From Aralia elata (taxonomy: Eukaryota; Streptophyta; Magnoliopsida; Apiales; Araliaceae): a DNA stretch of 64,000 nt. The stretch lies in the NCBI GenBank assembly GCA_034770075.1, contig CM068388.1:65028905-65092904 (forward strand), given 5' to 3'. The position numbers were made by a program, and so were the translations under genes. Position 1 is the first letter of the stretch. Every line of letters begins with the position of its first letter. The notes under the pieces are model-generated. The model was not told the origin of the DNA and ran no database searches. It saw only the letters and a list, made by a program, of their open reading frames with translations. Shown in pieces: positions 11,942 to 23,968 of this stretch.

Positions 11942-12297
11942 TCAATATGCCCATAAAGCATCGTCTAGCTTCATTACCCAATCCTTACGAGATGGATTCA
12001 TAACTTTTTCTATAATTTGCTTAACCTCCCGATTTGACACTTCCGCTTGGCCATTGGTCTGGGGATGATAGGTCATAGCAATCTTGTGTTTAACTCCATA
12101 CTTAGCAAGCAATTTAGTGAAGTGCTTGTTGCAGAAATGGGTGCCTTCATCACTGATAATGGCCCTTGGTGTACTGAATCGAATAAAAATATTTTTGCGC
12201 AGAAATCGTAGAACCACCTTAGCATTATTTGTGGGTAATGCAACTGCTTCAACCCATTTTGATACATAGTCCACTACTAATAGTGTGTACGACGTTG
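11942..12297 (-). pseudogene. Athila-type integrase catalytic core, 5' part missing
   Basis: The encoded core contains VVDYVSKWVEAVALP, AIISDEGTHFCNKHF (second catalytic Asp) and HPQTNGQAEVSNREVK (catalytic Glu). The stretch carrying the first catalytic Asp, normally just before the VVDYVSKW motif, is absent: the inverted repeat at 12298-12600 starts where it should be. It therefore cannot be an active integrase as it stands. Confidence 0.8.
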
Positions 12298-12600
12298 GGA
12301 TGAACCATTTCTCTTCAAAACTTGTGCAGATCAAATGATACGACGTTGTGTGCCACGTGAAGATATAGACAATATATTGACTCATTGCCATTCTTTGGAG
12401 TATGGGGGACACTATAGAGGAGAGAGAACATCGACGAAAGTGCTACTATGGGGGACACTTTCGTCGTTGTTCTCTCTCCTCTATAGGGTCCCCCATACTC
12501 TAAAGAATGGCAATGAGTCAATATATTGTCTATCTCTTCACGTGGCACACAACGTCGTATCATTTGATCCGCACAAGTTTTGAAGAGAAATGGTTCATCC
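12298..12600. repeat. 145-bp inverted repeat with 13-bp spacer
   Basis: The left arm 12298-12442 and right arm 12456-12600 are reverse complements with about five mismatches. The right arm, on the minus strand, is the natural integrase zinc-binding segment (IRRCVPREEIDNILTHCHS). The left arm is an inverted copy of it, so nearly the same peptide also reads on the + strand. Confidence 0.92.
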
Positions 12601-12785
12601 AAAAAGTACTGCTTGACATCATGGATGAATTTTTTCCGTTATTGAGAATTCAAATCAGGTGGGAGTACATTACTTACTAGGTAGTTCACGTAATTAACAT
12701 ACCAAGGCACTTCGGTTATTATTCTGAAAAGTTGTTCATCCGGAAATGACTCATTGATCACTACTTCATCCTTTTTCTGAGTTTT
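12456..12785 (-). pseudogene. Athila-type integrase zinc-binding domain and linker
   Basis: The 12456-12602 part encodes the HHCC-domain region: CADQMIRRCVP followed by HCHSLEYGG and GERTTTKV, as in Ty3-type integrases. The linker 12603-12785 joins it to RNase H and contains at least one stop (near 12642). Translation past the domain runs into the inverted repeat. Confidence 0.7.
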
Positions 12786-13463
12786 TTAATTTTTCAGTTT
12801 GGAAAGATGATCAACCACCTGATTTTTCGTACCCTTTCTATCTCGGATTTCTAGGTCGAATTCTTGCAGAAGAAGGTCCCATCGAATTAACCTTGGTTTT
12901 GCATCCTTCTTCGCACTCAAATATTTTATGGTGGAATGATCAGTGTAGATAATTACCTTAGTCCCAATCAGATATGCTCGAAATTTGTCAAAAGCAAACA
13001 CTACCGCAAGCAATTCCTTTTCTGTGGTGGTGTAATTTATCTGTGCATCAGTTAGAGTCTTACTCGAGTAGTAGATGGTATGGAAAATCTTATCCCTATG
13101 CTGCCTCAATATTGCACTGACTGCAAAATCACTAGCATCACATATGAGTTCAAAAGGTATCCAATCAGGAGCAACTATGATCGGCGTTGTGACTAACTTC
13201 TTTTTCAGCAGTTCAAAGGCCTCAATGCATGACTGATCAATCTTAAATGGAACATCTTTCTCAAGGAGTGAACACAAAGGTTTCAAAATTTTAGAAAAGT
13301 CCTTGATGAATCGTCGGTAGAATCCCACATGTCCGAGAAAACTTCTTATTCCCTTTATGGATGTCGGCGGAGGTAGTTTTTCAATAGTTTCAATCTTTGC
13401 TTTATCTACCTCTAGGCCAGCTGCAAACACTTTGTGACCCAAAATAATCCCTTCTTGCACCAT
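12786..13463 (-). pseudogene. Athila-type RT thumb and RNase H
   Basis: A 225-codon segment. RT connection motifs GIRSFLGHVGFYRRFIKDFS come first, then RNase H with CDASDFAV (first Asp), TTEKELLAVVFA (Glu), YTDHSTIKYL (Asp) and VVDHLSKL near the C-terminus (Asp). All four acidic positions appear intact. It follows the RT palm segment, separated by a single TAG at 13476-13478 where Athila proteins have Trp. Confidence 0.85.
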
Positions 13464-13478
13464 AAAGTGACACTTTTT

Positions 13479-13889
13479 CTAGTTAAGCACCAAATTTATT
13501 TCCACGCATCGTTTCAGAACTAAGATCAAATTGTTGAGGCACAAGTCAAAACTATCACCGAATACCGAAAAATTATCCATAAATACCTCTAAATTCTGCT
13601 CAACCATATCCGAGAAGATAGCCATCATACATCGCTGAAATGTAGCCAGTGCATTACAAAGGCCAAAAGGCATTCTTTGAAATGAGAAGGTTCCATATGG
13701 GCATGTAAATGTCATTTTCTCTTCGTCTTCTAGGACTATTACTATCTGGTTATATCCCGAGTATCCATCAATAAGGCAATAGAACTGATAACCCGGTAAC
13801 CTATCCAACATTTGATCAATGAATGGCAATGGAAAGTGATCCTTACGAGTAGCTTTATTCAACTTGCGTAATCCATACACACTCTCCAA
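13479..13889 (-). pseudogene. Athila-type reverse transcriptase palm/fingers
   Basis: A 136-codon segment with the Athila-type motifs LRKLNKATRKDHFPLPFIDQ, CPYGTFSFQRMPFGLCNA and FQRCMMAIFSDM. The catalytic YxDD box reads FMDN: the second Asp is replaced by Asn (AAT on the minus strand, 13572-13574). Another substitution gives ALATFQ where APATFQ is usual. The gene is dead for RT activity even apart from the stops. Confidence 0.88.
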
Positions 13890-14245
13890 CCTGTAACTGT
13901 TCTCGTAGGAATGAGCTCATTATTTTTGTTTTCAACCACAGTCATTCCCCTTTTTTCGATATGCACTGCACAAGACTTACCTAAGAGCTATCTAAAATCG
14001 GATAGATAATACCGGCGTCTAACCACTCTGATCAGTGAATGGTAATGGAAAGTGATCCTTGCAAGTAGCTTTATTCAACTTGCAGTAATCCATGCACACT
14101 CTCTAACATGTAACTGTTCTCATACGAATGAGCTCATTATTTTTGTTTTCAACCACAGTCATTCTCCCTTTCTTCGGTACGCACTGCACAGGACTTACCC
14201 AAGAGCTATCTAAAATCGGATAGATAATACCGGCATCTAACCACT
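13813..14245. repeat. 216-bp tandem duplication in RT
   Basis: Units start at 13813 and 14029, share TGATCA..TGAATGG..AATGG and run to about 14245 with roughly 5-8% divergence. The duplicated DNA is RT coding sequence, so the frame upstream of the palm segment is doubled and broken. Confidence 0.85.
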
Positions 14246-14284
14246 AGATAATTTCCTTCTTTATGACTTCCTTCATGATCGGAT

Positions 14285-15019
14285 TCAACCTTCTTTGTTG
14301 CTCAATGCTTGGCTTTGCTCCCTCCTCAAGCTTTTATGCATGCAAAATGATGGACTGGTTCCCTTAATATCTGTTATGGTCCACCCAATTTTCGTTTTGT
14401 ACTCTTGCAAAACTCTTAACAGTCTTTCTTCTTGAGATTCATTCAAATACGCAGAAACGATCACTGGCAGGTTGTCCGAATTTCCCAAGTAGGAATACCG
14501 TAAATGAGAAGGAAGAGGTTTTAGTTCTAAGACCGGTGGTTCCTCTAATGATGTTTTGGACCTCTTCTCTCCTCCTTTCGGTCGGTCAAGAGTATCAAAT
14601 TGCTTGTTAAATTTCTGAGAGACTGGTAATGCATCTAACACCTTGATGTAATCCCTATCTTCCAAATTATCAAATGAATCTACACCAACTAAGGCAGCTT
14701 CTAATGGATCCTTTAAATAACTTCCGTTGGTCCTCTCATTCACTACTTCGTCCAGTAAGTCTATCCGTAGGCATTCCTCTCCTTTAGGGAACTTTATTGA
14801 TTTGAAAACATTGAAGGTAACTTCCTGATCTTGAACTCTCATTGTCAATTCACCTTTCTGTACATCGATCAGAGTTCTCCATGTCGCTAAGAACGAATGA
14901 CCTAGTATAATTGGGATTTCCTTATCTTCTTCGTAATCCAATATAATGAAGTCAGCCAAGAAGATAAACTTATCGACCTTAACCAGAATGTCTTCCATAA
15001 TACCCCTCGGGTATGTCAC
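14285..15019 (-). pseudogene. Athila-type protease-RT linker
   Basis: A 244-codon segment. The N-terminal half (YPRGIMEDILVKVDKFIFLA and DFIILDYEEDKEIPIILG) is the rest of the retropepsin-like domain. The C-terminal half (LKPLPSHLRYSYLG, then IGWTITDIKGTSPSFCMH) is the usual start of the RT region. A stop at 15020-15034 separates it from the protease active-site segment, and the 216-bp duplication lies on its other side. Confidence 0.8.
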
Positions 15020-15034
15020 TGACCTGTCTGCTAA

Positions 15035-15428
15035 TTATAAGCTAACATTTGTCGATTTTGGTGCCTTTAACCCTAGCTGAGTGTAAACTGATAGCGGCAT
15101 TAAATTGATACTTGCCCCTAAATCACACAATGCCCTTCTAGAAAACTGATTACCAATCACACATGGAATAGTAAAACTCCCTGGATCCTTTAACTTTGGC
15201 GGTAACTTATTTTGTAAGATAGCACTGCATTCTTCGGTTAATGCCACGGTCTCAAATTCACCCAAACTTCTCTTCTTAGATAAAACCTCCTTTATAAATT
15301 TGGCGTAACTAGGCATTTGCTCCAAAACTTCCGCGAACGGTATGTTGATGTGCAGTTTCTTGAAAACATCTAAAAATATGGAAAATTGCTTATCTAATTT
15401 TGATTTCTGAAATCTCTGAGGGAACGGT
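15035..15428 (-). pseudogene. Athila-type protease segment
   Basis: The active-site region reads RRALCDLGASINLMPLS, with the DLGAS variant typical of Athila in place of DSGA. Upstream, in the same frame to 15428, are PFPQRFQKSKLDKQF and KKLHINIPFAEVLEQMPSYA, the standard pre-protease segment. The frame is cut at 15428 by a second Athila-type LTR. Confidence 0.82.
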
Positions 15429-15790
15429 TGCTAGTTCGTTTTCACAATCAATATATGCATGCAAGTATACACGGTCAACAAGTAATAACGAGTAAGTAGA
15501 GTACCGTCCCCACAGAGAATTATTTAACAAAAATCACCAAGCACTAACCCTTAACCATCTTAATCTTATTTAAACGAATGATTTAGTATTTTGAATTAAA
15601 ACTATGTAATTAAACTAATACTAAATACCTCTAGAATGAAACTAGAGAATGAAGACTTGAGACTACAATTTCACCTATTGTTTCATTTAGATCAATACAC
15701 TCCCTGTTAAGCTAAATTAATTATACTGGATTATTAATCGAGATCACTAAGGAAAAAACATGACCATCTCTCGATGCACCATACCCATAC
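15429..15790 (-). mobile_element. Second Athila-type LTR, unit 1 (truncated)
   Basis: Starts TGCTAGTTCG at 15429 after the flank ACGGT and carries the signature GTCCCCACAGAGAATTATT. Identity with 16983 and 20034 onwards stops at about 15790. Confidence 0.8.
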
Positions 15791-16130
15791 AATGTCCCAA
15801 TTAAATATAAGACATGGAATTACTGTCAAGTCTTATTTTATTTAATTATATGTATTTCGATTCCCAAATGCACAACTCTAAATAATGCAAATTAGAAACT
15901 CCTTTCTAATTTCATTCTGCCTTGGCCAAGGACTACTGAGTTGTAAATCCAATAAGGAATCATGTCATACCCAACAAATCTCCACCTTGACTTGAATCCT
16001 CCAAATATAGGACAAACAGTGAACTTTCTCCTCTTCTCAAAATGTAGAGCTCAAGTGCATCGAACACTAACCAGGTCCAAACAATGTTTAAACTTGGTAT
16101 GTGGTAACGGCTTCGTTAACATGTCAGCTA
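15791..16130 (-). mobile_element. Ty1/copia pol 3'-end fragment
   Basis: The minus strand encodes the copia RNase H C-terminal motif ADMLTKPL (near 16105-16130), followed by KFKHCLDLV and then non-coding copia sequence. Both ends are abrupt joins to unrelated retroelement DNA. It replaces about 1.8 kb of repeat unit 1. Confidence 0.6.
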
Positions 16131-16838
16131 GAAATATTTTGTTTAAACAGTGAATTTTTGGATTTTAATTGGTTGTTTATGTGTTCTATAATGATTAGAA
16201 TTGTTAGAAACATGTTGGATAATTATTTTACATAATGTTTGACGTCTGGGTATGCTTATTTTATGAATCGAATGGTAGAATTTGGGAAATTTGGTCTGAA
16301 GTTGCACTGGTTCGCGAACTGTAGAAGGTGACAGTCGAGTCGACCGCCCCGGTGGTAGAAATGAACTGGTTTTGTCGCTCCGGTGCCATAATTGAACTAG
16401 ATTCCTCGCCCCGGCGATAGCCTCACCCCGGCGCTTTTCTGTGAAGGAATCCACCGCCCCGACGGTGGAACAGAAAAAAAAATTAAATTTAAATTAAATA
16501 AATAAATTTTCTTTTCTTTGTGATGTTGTTATATGGTCATGTGCATGTATAAAACTTAGGCTAAGGTATTAAGTGATTAATGAGATACTACAATGGATGA
16601 TGAGCGAATATCTATTGAATATCAAATGACAATTGATATATTAAAATAAATGGATAAGAACGAATTCTAAAGTGCTTATAGTAACTGATTGTTGTTACCG
16701 CTTTTCAAACGAAATGTATAGGTTGATTAAAGAGCGTGAACTTTAATCTGTAATCTACGCACGAGGCAAGTTTTCTACTCTAAATCTTTTTATTCCGTTG
16801 AAAGCAAGTTTCTTACTTTCCTTTCATTGAGCAAGCTT
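16131..16838 (+). mobile_element. Tekay-like LTR fragment, unit 1
   Basis: Nearly identical to 19180-19886 and 22241-22942. It contains the GC-rich array at 16330-16460 (GTCGACCGCCCCGG, CTCGCCCCGGCG, CTCACCCCGGCG). Confidence 0.85.
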
Positions 16839-16982
16839 ATCTCCTTCATAAATTTGGCATAACTAGGCATTTGCTCCAAAACTTCCGCGAATGGTATGTT
16901 GATGTGCAGTTTCTTGAAAACATCTAAAAATCTGGAAAATTGCTTATCTAATTTTGATTTCTAAAATCTCTGAGGGAACGGT

Positions 16983-18053
16983 TGTTAGTTCGTTTTCACA
17001 ATCAATATATGCATGCAAGTATACACGGTCAACAAGTAATAAAGAGTAAGTAGAGTATCGTCCCCACAGAGAATTATTTAACAAAAATCACCAAGCACTA
17101 ACCCTTAACCATCTTAATCTTATTTAAACGAATGATTTAGTATTTTGAATTAAAACTATGTAATTAAACTAATACTAAATACCCCTAGAATGAAACTAGA
17201 GAATGAAGACTTGAGACTACAATTTCACCTATTATTTCATTTAGATCAATACACTCCCTGTTAAGCTAAATTAATTATACTGGATTATTAATCGAGATCA
17301 CTAAGAAACAAATATGACCATCTCTCGATGCACCATACCCATATCAAATTAAATCCACGGATGAGAGAATTAATATTAACACCCTAATTAACTAATTCAC
17401 TATATCTCTATGTGAATTACAATTAAAAAAGGGTCGAAGCACAAGTTCTCAATAGATCACATGCGGTGATAGGTATATCTCTATCCTAGGCACGAATCAT
17501 GAATTCCATCGCCATGTAGAAGTCACAAATACATGATATTATGATTAGATCTAAACCTATAATTCGTTTCTCAATTTCATATAGATTATCACGGTAATTG
17601 ATGGCCAAACAATTAAGCAATTAAATACAAACCATAATAGACAATCTAATAACAATTACCTAAACTAACAAGAAAACATATCAAAGTAAATTACACAACA
17701 AGATTTATTATAATCTCAAAATAGAGTTTAACTTATCATAAAATCAAATTCCATAATCTACAATTGTTGATACATTGAAAAATACAAATAGAAAAAAAGA
17801 GAAATTAGGGATTAAAGAATGCAAATCTGATCTCTCTTGCTCCTCCTTGAATCCTCAATGATCTTCCAAATGCTTAAATCTTCAGCTCTAATCTAATCTA
17901 GGGTTCGAATCTAATTTAATCCAAGAAAGAAATTAAAGATGGATTCGCAAAATCACATGAAAGCAATATGAAACAACATTTACTCAAATAAGGTAAAAAG
18001 ATATAAAAACCAACTAAAACGCCCTAGGATTCGCAAGATATCGAGATTAAAAG
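16983..18053 (-). mobile_element. Second Athila-type LTR, unit 2
   Basis: TGTTAGTTCG at 16983 through GATTAAAAG at 18053. It is broken by the Tekay-like LTR that starts at 18054. Position 16839-16982 is the duplicated pol piece. Confidence 0.8.
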
Positions 18054-19886
18054 TGTAACGAATGTAATTTTTGGTGAACAAATAAAATATTTATTGAGTT
18101 AAATAAATATTTTTGTTAATTTATTTATTGAGTAAAAATAAATAATTGATAAAGTTATTGTGGAGTAATTCATTTTAGTGTAATTATGTTAAGTGTAATT
18201 TAAATATAATTTGATGTGTCTATTCTAATTTAATTTAATGATTAAATTAGATGAATAAATGATTTATTTGAATAAAGGATTTATTTGAATAAAATAATTT
18301 ATTTGGTATAGTGATATTGATCAAATAAAAGTTATAATTAAATTAGTAAGGTTTAATTGGATTTATTTAATAGTAGGTTTAATTAAATTGAAAGTGTGAC
18401 AAGTGTGACAATTAAACTATATAGTATAATGAGTTATTAAAATAAATGGAAGAAGAGTTTTATTTAGCTAAACCAAACAAGGCCTTGTGACCCTTGGTTG
18501 GTAAAAATAGATTATTTTGTTTTGGTTCAACCAAACAAGGCCTTGTGCACTTTGAAATTCTATTTTTCTGCATTTGAGTTTGCCAAACATGGCCTAACTC
18601 TTAGCTTTTTGCAACTGACAAGTTAATATCAACTTACGTTAAAAAAAACCTTACCAGTTGTTTCTAAGCCTAAGGAAGAAGAACATAGTTTAGCAGAGAA
18701 AGAATAAAAAAAAATTGGAAAGGAAGAGCGCTGTGAATTGAGCAGGAGAATGAAGAGGACTACTAAAGCTAGTATAATCATAGTCTAAGAAGAATTATCA
18801 GGTAATAATCTAACGTGAAACTTTAGTTCTTATTTTTTTCAAATTAGTTCTCTGTGAAATATTGATGAACCAAAAAATTTGCTAGAAATTGTTTATGTGA
18901 TGATTATGCATGTACTAGTGATTATATGATGTTTATAAACCAATTTGTAGGAATTAATCCATGAAAGCATGTTTTAAAATAGAGTTTTTGGTTTTACAGA
19001 GTTTTACTTTCATGTATGGCTTATATGTATGAAAATTGATGTTCAATTAGGTTATTAATCGGTAAATTGACGCTTGATTGTGTTAATCTGATGAAAAATG
19101 AAAAGAATACAAGTGGAATGGATTAAAATAGTTTAGAGATGAATTCACAGTGTTTAATTTTATCAAATAGGCCAAAATATGAATATTTTATTTAAACAGT
19201 GAATTTTTGGATTTTAATTGGTTGTTTATGTGTTCTATAATGATTAGAATTGTTAGAAACATGTTGGATAATTATTTTACATCATGTTTGACGTCTGGGT
19301 ATGCTTATTTTATGAATCGAATGGTAGAATTTGGGAAATTTGGTCTGAAGTTGCACTGGTTCGCGAATTGTAGAAGGTGACAGTCGAGTCGACCGCCCCG
19401 GTGGTAGAAATGAACTGGTTTTGTCGCCCCGGTGCCATAATTGAACTAGAATCCTCGCCCCGGCGATAGCCTCACCCCGGCGCTTTTCTGTGAAGGAATC
19501 CACCGCCCCGGCGGTGGAGTAGAAAAAAAATTTTTAAATTTAAATTAAATAAATAAATTTTCTTTTCTTTGTGATGTTGTTATATGGTCATGTGCATGTA
19601 TAAAACTTAGGCTAAGGTATTAAGTGATTAATGAGATACTACAATGGATGATGAGCGAATATCTATTAAATATCAAATGGCAATTGATATATTAAAATAA
19701 ATGGATAAGAACGAATTCTAAAGTGCTTATAGTAACTGATTGTTGTTACCGCTTTTCAAACGAAATGTATAGGTTGATTAAAGAGCGTGAACTTTAATCT
19801 GTAATCTACGCACGAGGCAAGTTTTCTACCCTAAATCTTTTTATTCCGTTGAAAACAAGTTTCTTACTTTCCTTTCATTGAGCAAG
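18054..19886 (+). mobile_element. Tekay-like LTR, unit 2 (5' 1.83 kb)
   Basis: It starts TGTAACGAATG after AAAAG and is cut at the triplication junction GAGCAAGCTTA. It contains a short internal repeat, ACCAAACAAGGCCTTGTG, twice (around 18471 and 18531). Confidence 0.85.
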
Positions 19887-20033
19887 CTTATCTCCTTCAT
19901 AAATTTGGCATAACTAGGCATTTGCTCCAAAACTTCCACGAACGGTATGTTGATGTGCAGTTTCTTGAAAACATCTAAAAATCTGGAAAATTGCTTATCT
20001 AATTTTGATTTCTAAAATCTCTGAGGGAACGGT

Positions 20034-23000
20034 TGTTAGTTCGTTTTCACAATCAATATATGCATGCAAGTATACACGGTCAACAAGTAATAAAGAGTAA
20101 GTAGAGTATCGCCCCCACAGAGAATTATTTAACAAAAATCACCAAGCACTAACCCTTAACCATCTTAATCTTATTTAAACGAATGATTTAGTATTTTGAA
20201 TTAAAACTATGTAATTAAACTAATACTAAATACCCCTAGAATGAAACTAGAGAATGAAGACTTGAGACTACAATTTCACCTATTGTTTCATTTAGATCAA
20301 TACACTCCCTGTTAAGCTAAATTAATTATACTGAATTATTAATCGAGATCACTAAGAAACAAATATGACCATCTCTCGATGCACCATACCCATATCAAAT
20401 TAAATCCACGAATGATAGAATTAATATTAACACCCTAATTAACTAATTCACTATATCTCTATGTGAATTACAATTAAAAAAGGGTCGAAGCACAAGTTCT
20501 CAATAGATCACATGTAGTGCATAGGTATATCTCTATCCTAGGCACGAATCATGAATTCCATCGCCATGTAGAAGTAACAAATACATGATATTATGATTAG
20601 ATCTAAACCTATAATTCGTTTCTCAATTTCATATAGATTATCACGGTAATTGATGGCCAAACAATTAAGCAATTAAATACAAACCATAATAGACAATCTA
20701 ATAACAATTACCTAAACTAACAAGAAAACATATCAAAGTAAATTACACAACAAGATTTATTATAATCTCAAAATAGAGTTTAACTCATCATAGAATCAAA
20801 TTCCATAATCCACAATTGTTGATACATTGAAAAATACAAATAGAAAAAAAGAGAAATTAGGGATTAAAGAATACAAATCTGATCTCTCTTGCTCCTCCTT
20901 GAATCCTCAATGATCTTCCAAATGCTTAAATCTTCAGCTCTAATCTAATCTAGGGTTCTAATCTAATTTAATCTAAGAAAGAAATTAAAGATGGAATCGC
21001 AAAATCACATGAAAGCAATACGAAACAACATTTACTCAAATAAGGTAAAAAGATATAAAAACCAACTAAAACGCCCTAGGATTCGCAAGATATCGAGATT
21101 AAAAGTGTAACGAATGTAATTTTTGGTGAACAAATAAAATATTTATTGAGTTAAATAAATATTTTTGTTAATTTATTTATTGAGTAAAAATAAATAATTA
21201 ATAAAGTTATTGTGGAGTAATTCATTTTAGTGTAATTATGTTAATTATAATTTAAATGTAATTTGATGTGTCTATTCTAATTTAATTTAATGATTAAATT
21301 AGATGAATAAAGGATTTATTTGAATAAAGGATTTATTTGAATAAAATAATTTATTTGGTATAGTGATATTAATCAAATAAAAGTTATAATTAAATTAGTA
21401 AGGTTTAATTGGATTTATTTAATAGTAGGTTTAATTAAATTGAAAGTGTGACAAGTGTGACAAGTGTGACAATTAAACTATATAGTATAATGAGTTATTA
21501 AAATAAATGGAAGAAGAGTTTTATTTAGCTAAACCAAACAAGGCCTTGTGACCCTTGGTTGGTAAAAATGGATTATTTTGTTTTGGTTCAACCAAACAAG
21601 GCCTTGTGGACTTTGAAATTCTATTTTTCTGCATTTGAGTTTGCCAAACATGGCCTAACTCTTAGATTTTTTCAACTGACAAGTTAATATCAACTTACGT
21701 TAAAAAAAAACCTTACCAGTTGTTTCTAAGCCTAAGGAAGAAGAACATAGTTTAGCAGAGAAAGAATAAAAAAAAATTGAAAAGGAAGAGCGCTGTGAAT
21801 TGAGCAGGAGAATGAAGAGGACTACTAAAGCTAGTATAATCATAGTCTAAGAAGAATTATCAGGTAATAATCTAACGTGAAACTTTAGTTCTTATTTTCT
21901 TCAAATTAGTTCTCTGTGAAATATTGATGAACCAAAAAATTTGCTAGAAATTGTTTATGTGATGATTATGCATGTACTAGTGATTATATGATGTTTATAA
22001 ACCAATTTATACGAATTAATCCATGAAAGCATGTTTTAAAATAGAGTTTTTGGTTTTACAGAGTTTTACTTTCATGTATGGCTTATATGTATGAAAATTG
22101 ATGTTCAATTAGGTTATTAATCGATAAATTGACTTTTGATTGTGTTAATATGATGAAAAATGAAAAGAATACAAGTGGAATGGATTAAAATAGTTTAAAG
22201 ATGAATTCACAGTGTTTAATTTTATCAAATAGGCCAAAATATGAATATTTTGTTTAAACAGTGAATTTTTGGATTTTAATTGGATGTTTATGTGTTCTAT
22301 AATGATTAGAATTGTTAGAAACATGTTGGGTAATTATTTTACATCATGTTTGACGTCTGGGTATGCTTATTTTATGAATCGAATGGTAGAATTTGGGAAA
22401 TTTGGTCTGAAGTTACACTGGTTCGCGAACTGTAGAAGGTAACGGTCGAGTCGACCGCGCCCGGCGGTAGAAATGAACTGGTTTTGTCGCCCTGGTGCCA
22501 TAATTGAACTAGATTCCTCGCCCCGGCGATAGCCTCACCCCGACGCTTTTCTGTGAAGGAATCCACCGCCCCGGCGGTGGAACAGAAAAAAAATTTAAAT
22601 TTAAATTAAATAAATAAATTTCCTTTTCTTTGTGATGTTGTTATATGGTCATGTGCATGTATAAAACTTAGGCTAAGGTATTAAGTGATTAATGAGATAC
22701 TACAATGGATGATGAGCGAATATCTATTGAATATCAAATGACAATTGATATATTAAAATAAATGGATAAGAACGAATTCTAAAGTGCTTATAGTAACTGA
22801 TTGTTGTTACCGCTTTTCAAACGAAATGTATAGGTTGATTAAAGAGCGTGAACTTTAATCTGTAATCTACGCACGAGGCAAGTTTTCTACCCTTAATCTT
22901 TTTATTCCGTTGAAAGCAAGTTTCTTACTTTCCTTTCATTGAGCAAGCTTATTAACCTTAGCTTATCATTATTCAAGCAATGTTGATACAATGACAAATG

Positions 23001-23968
23001 CTTATGTTATATTCTAGTCATTCATTATCCAGTCATGAATCCTTATCCAAACTTCAAGCATAAATCTTGTTGTACGATTCTATTGTTGAATCAAATGCTT
23101 TAATGACTAGCAAACCCTTATTGATTCATCTAGTCCATAGTTGATGAGCGTTCCAAAGATTTAGAATATCTTGAAGTTATTCCAAACCAAGTTTCTTTTC
23201 GTGTGGATTCTGAAATCAAACTGAGATGAACAACCCTAATATAGGGAATTAATTACGCAATGGCGTTAAAATGTTTGTGCACAATACATTGTACGAAGGG
23301 CTGATCCCCCAGAGTACGAGAAAGATAGTCCATAGTCTATAAGACTGTTAAAGGTTACAGTAGTGATACTTGATAACCTAGGACATAGTTCGAGGTCTTA
23401 TGACCCTCAGATATACTATTGATCTTAAAATCTGTGTTCAATTCTTGAGCCAAGTTTTCTATTGAGCTCTCAGTCCTTTGAATTGTTATTGATTGATTTT
23501 AGATAAGCTATTATACCTCAGTTAAAATCTACTCTGTTGATTATTCAATTGTTATCGTTATCATACTTGTGGGTAATTGTTTGTTCACCCTTGCATTAAA
23601 CATTGCAGCTAAGACTGAGAAATCGGATGAGTCGTCCACTAGTAAGGGCAAAGGCAAAATGCAGAAGTAGCTGGCGAATTGTTATCTGTTTGATGAATTT
23701 ATGTAATAAGACTTGTTTAATTTTATGTTTTAATTCCGCAACGATGTAATAAAGGTTAGATGACCTGGGATTTATTTACTTGAGAGATTTAAGTTGTAAC
23801 CCCTATTGTAGGAAGATAATTTATTCAGTTTAATTATATTGTCTTTTATCATGGGTAATTAGTCATGAATGTATGGAATAGTGAACACCAAATCAGTGGG
23901 AATTAAGTACCCGAATTTGGGGGTGTCACAAAAAGTATCCAATAAGTAGGTATAAAACCCACTTATCA
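20034..23968 (-). mobile_element. Second Athila-type LTR, unit 3, split by solo LTR
   Basis: The LTR starts TGTTAGTTCG at 20034, is interrupted at 21106-23930, and resumes 23936-23968 to end ACCCACTTATCA. Without the insertion it is about 1.1 kb. A polypurine tract and Athila-type 3' sequence follow at 23969, so it is a 3' LTR in minus orientation. Confidence 0.8.
21106..23930 (+). mobile_element. Tekay-like solo LTR, complete
   Basis: TGTAACGAATG...GGGGGTGTCACA, 2,825 bp, with the 5-bp target duplication AAAAG on both sides (21101-21105 and 23931-23935). No primer-binding site or internal sequence follows, so it is a solo LTR left by recombination. The terminal AATTTGGGGGTGTCACA matches the ends of the 4.07-kb LTRs at 37271 and 47403. 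Confidence 0.9.

Larger units (their letters stand above)
15285..22942. repeat. ~3.05-kb tandem triplication
   Basis: Three units start with CTCCTT(C/T)ATAAATTTGGC at about 15285, 16840 and 19889. Each consists of ~145 bp of pol, an Athila-type LTR, and the first ~1.84 kb of a Tekay-like LTR ending GAGCAAGCTTA. Units 2 and 3 are complete and nearly identical. Unit 1 has lost its middle, replaced by a copia fragment at 15791-16130. Beyond 22942 the Tekay-like LTR continues uninterrupted, which identifies the third unit as the original. Confidence 0.88.

Noticed and set aside
12335..12583. A + strand gene similar to integrase
   Set aside because: It is the mirror reading of the minus-strand integrase caused by the inverted repeat.
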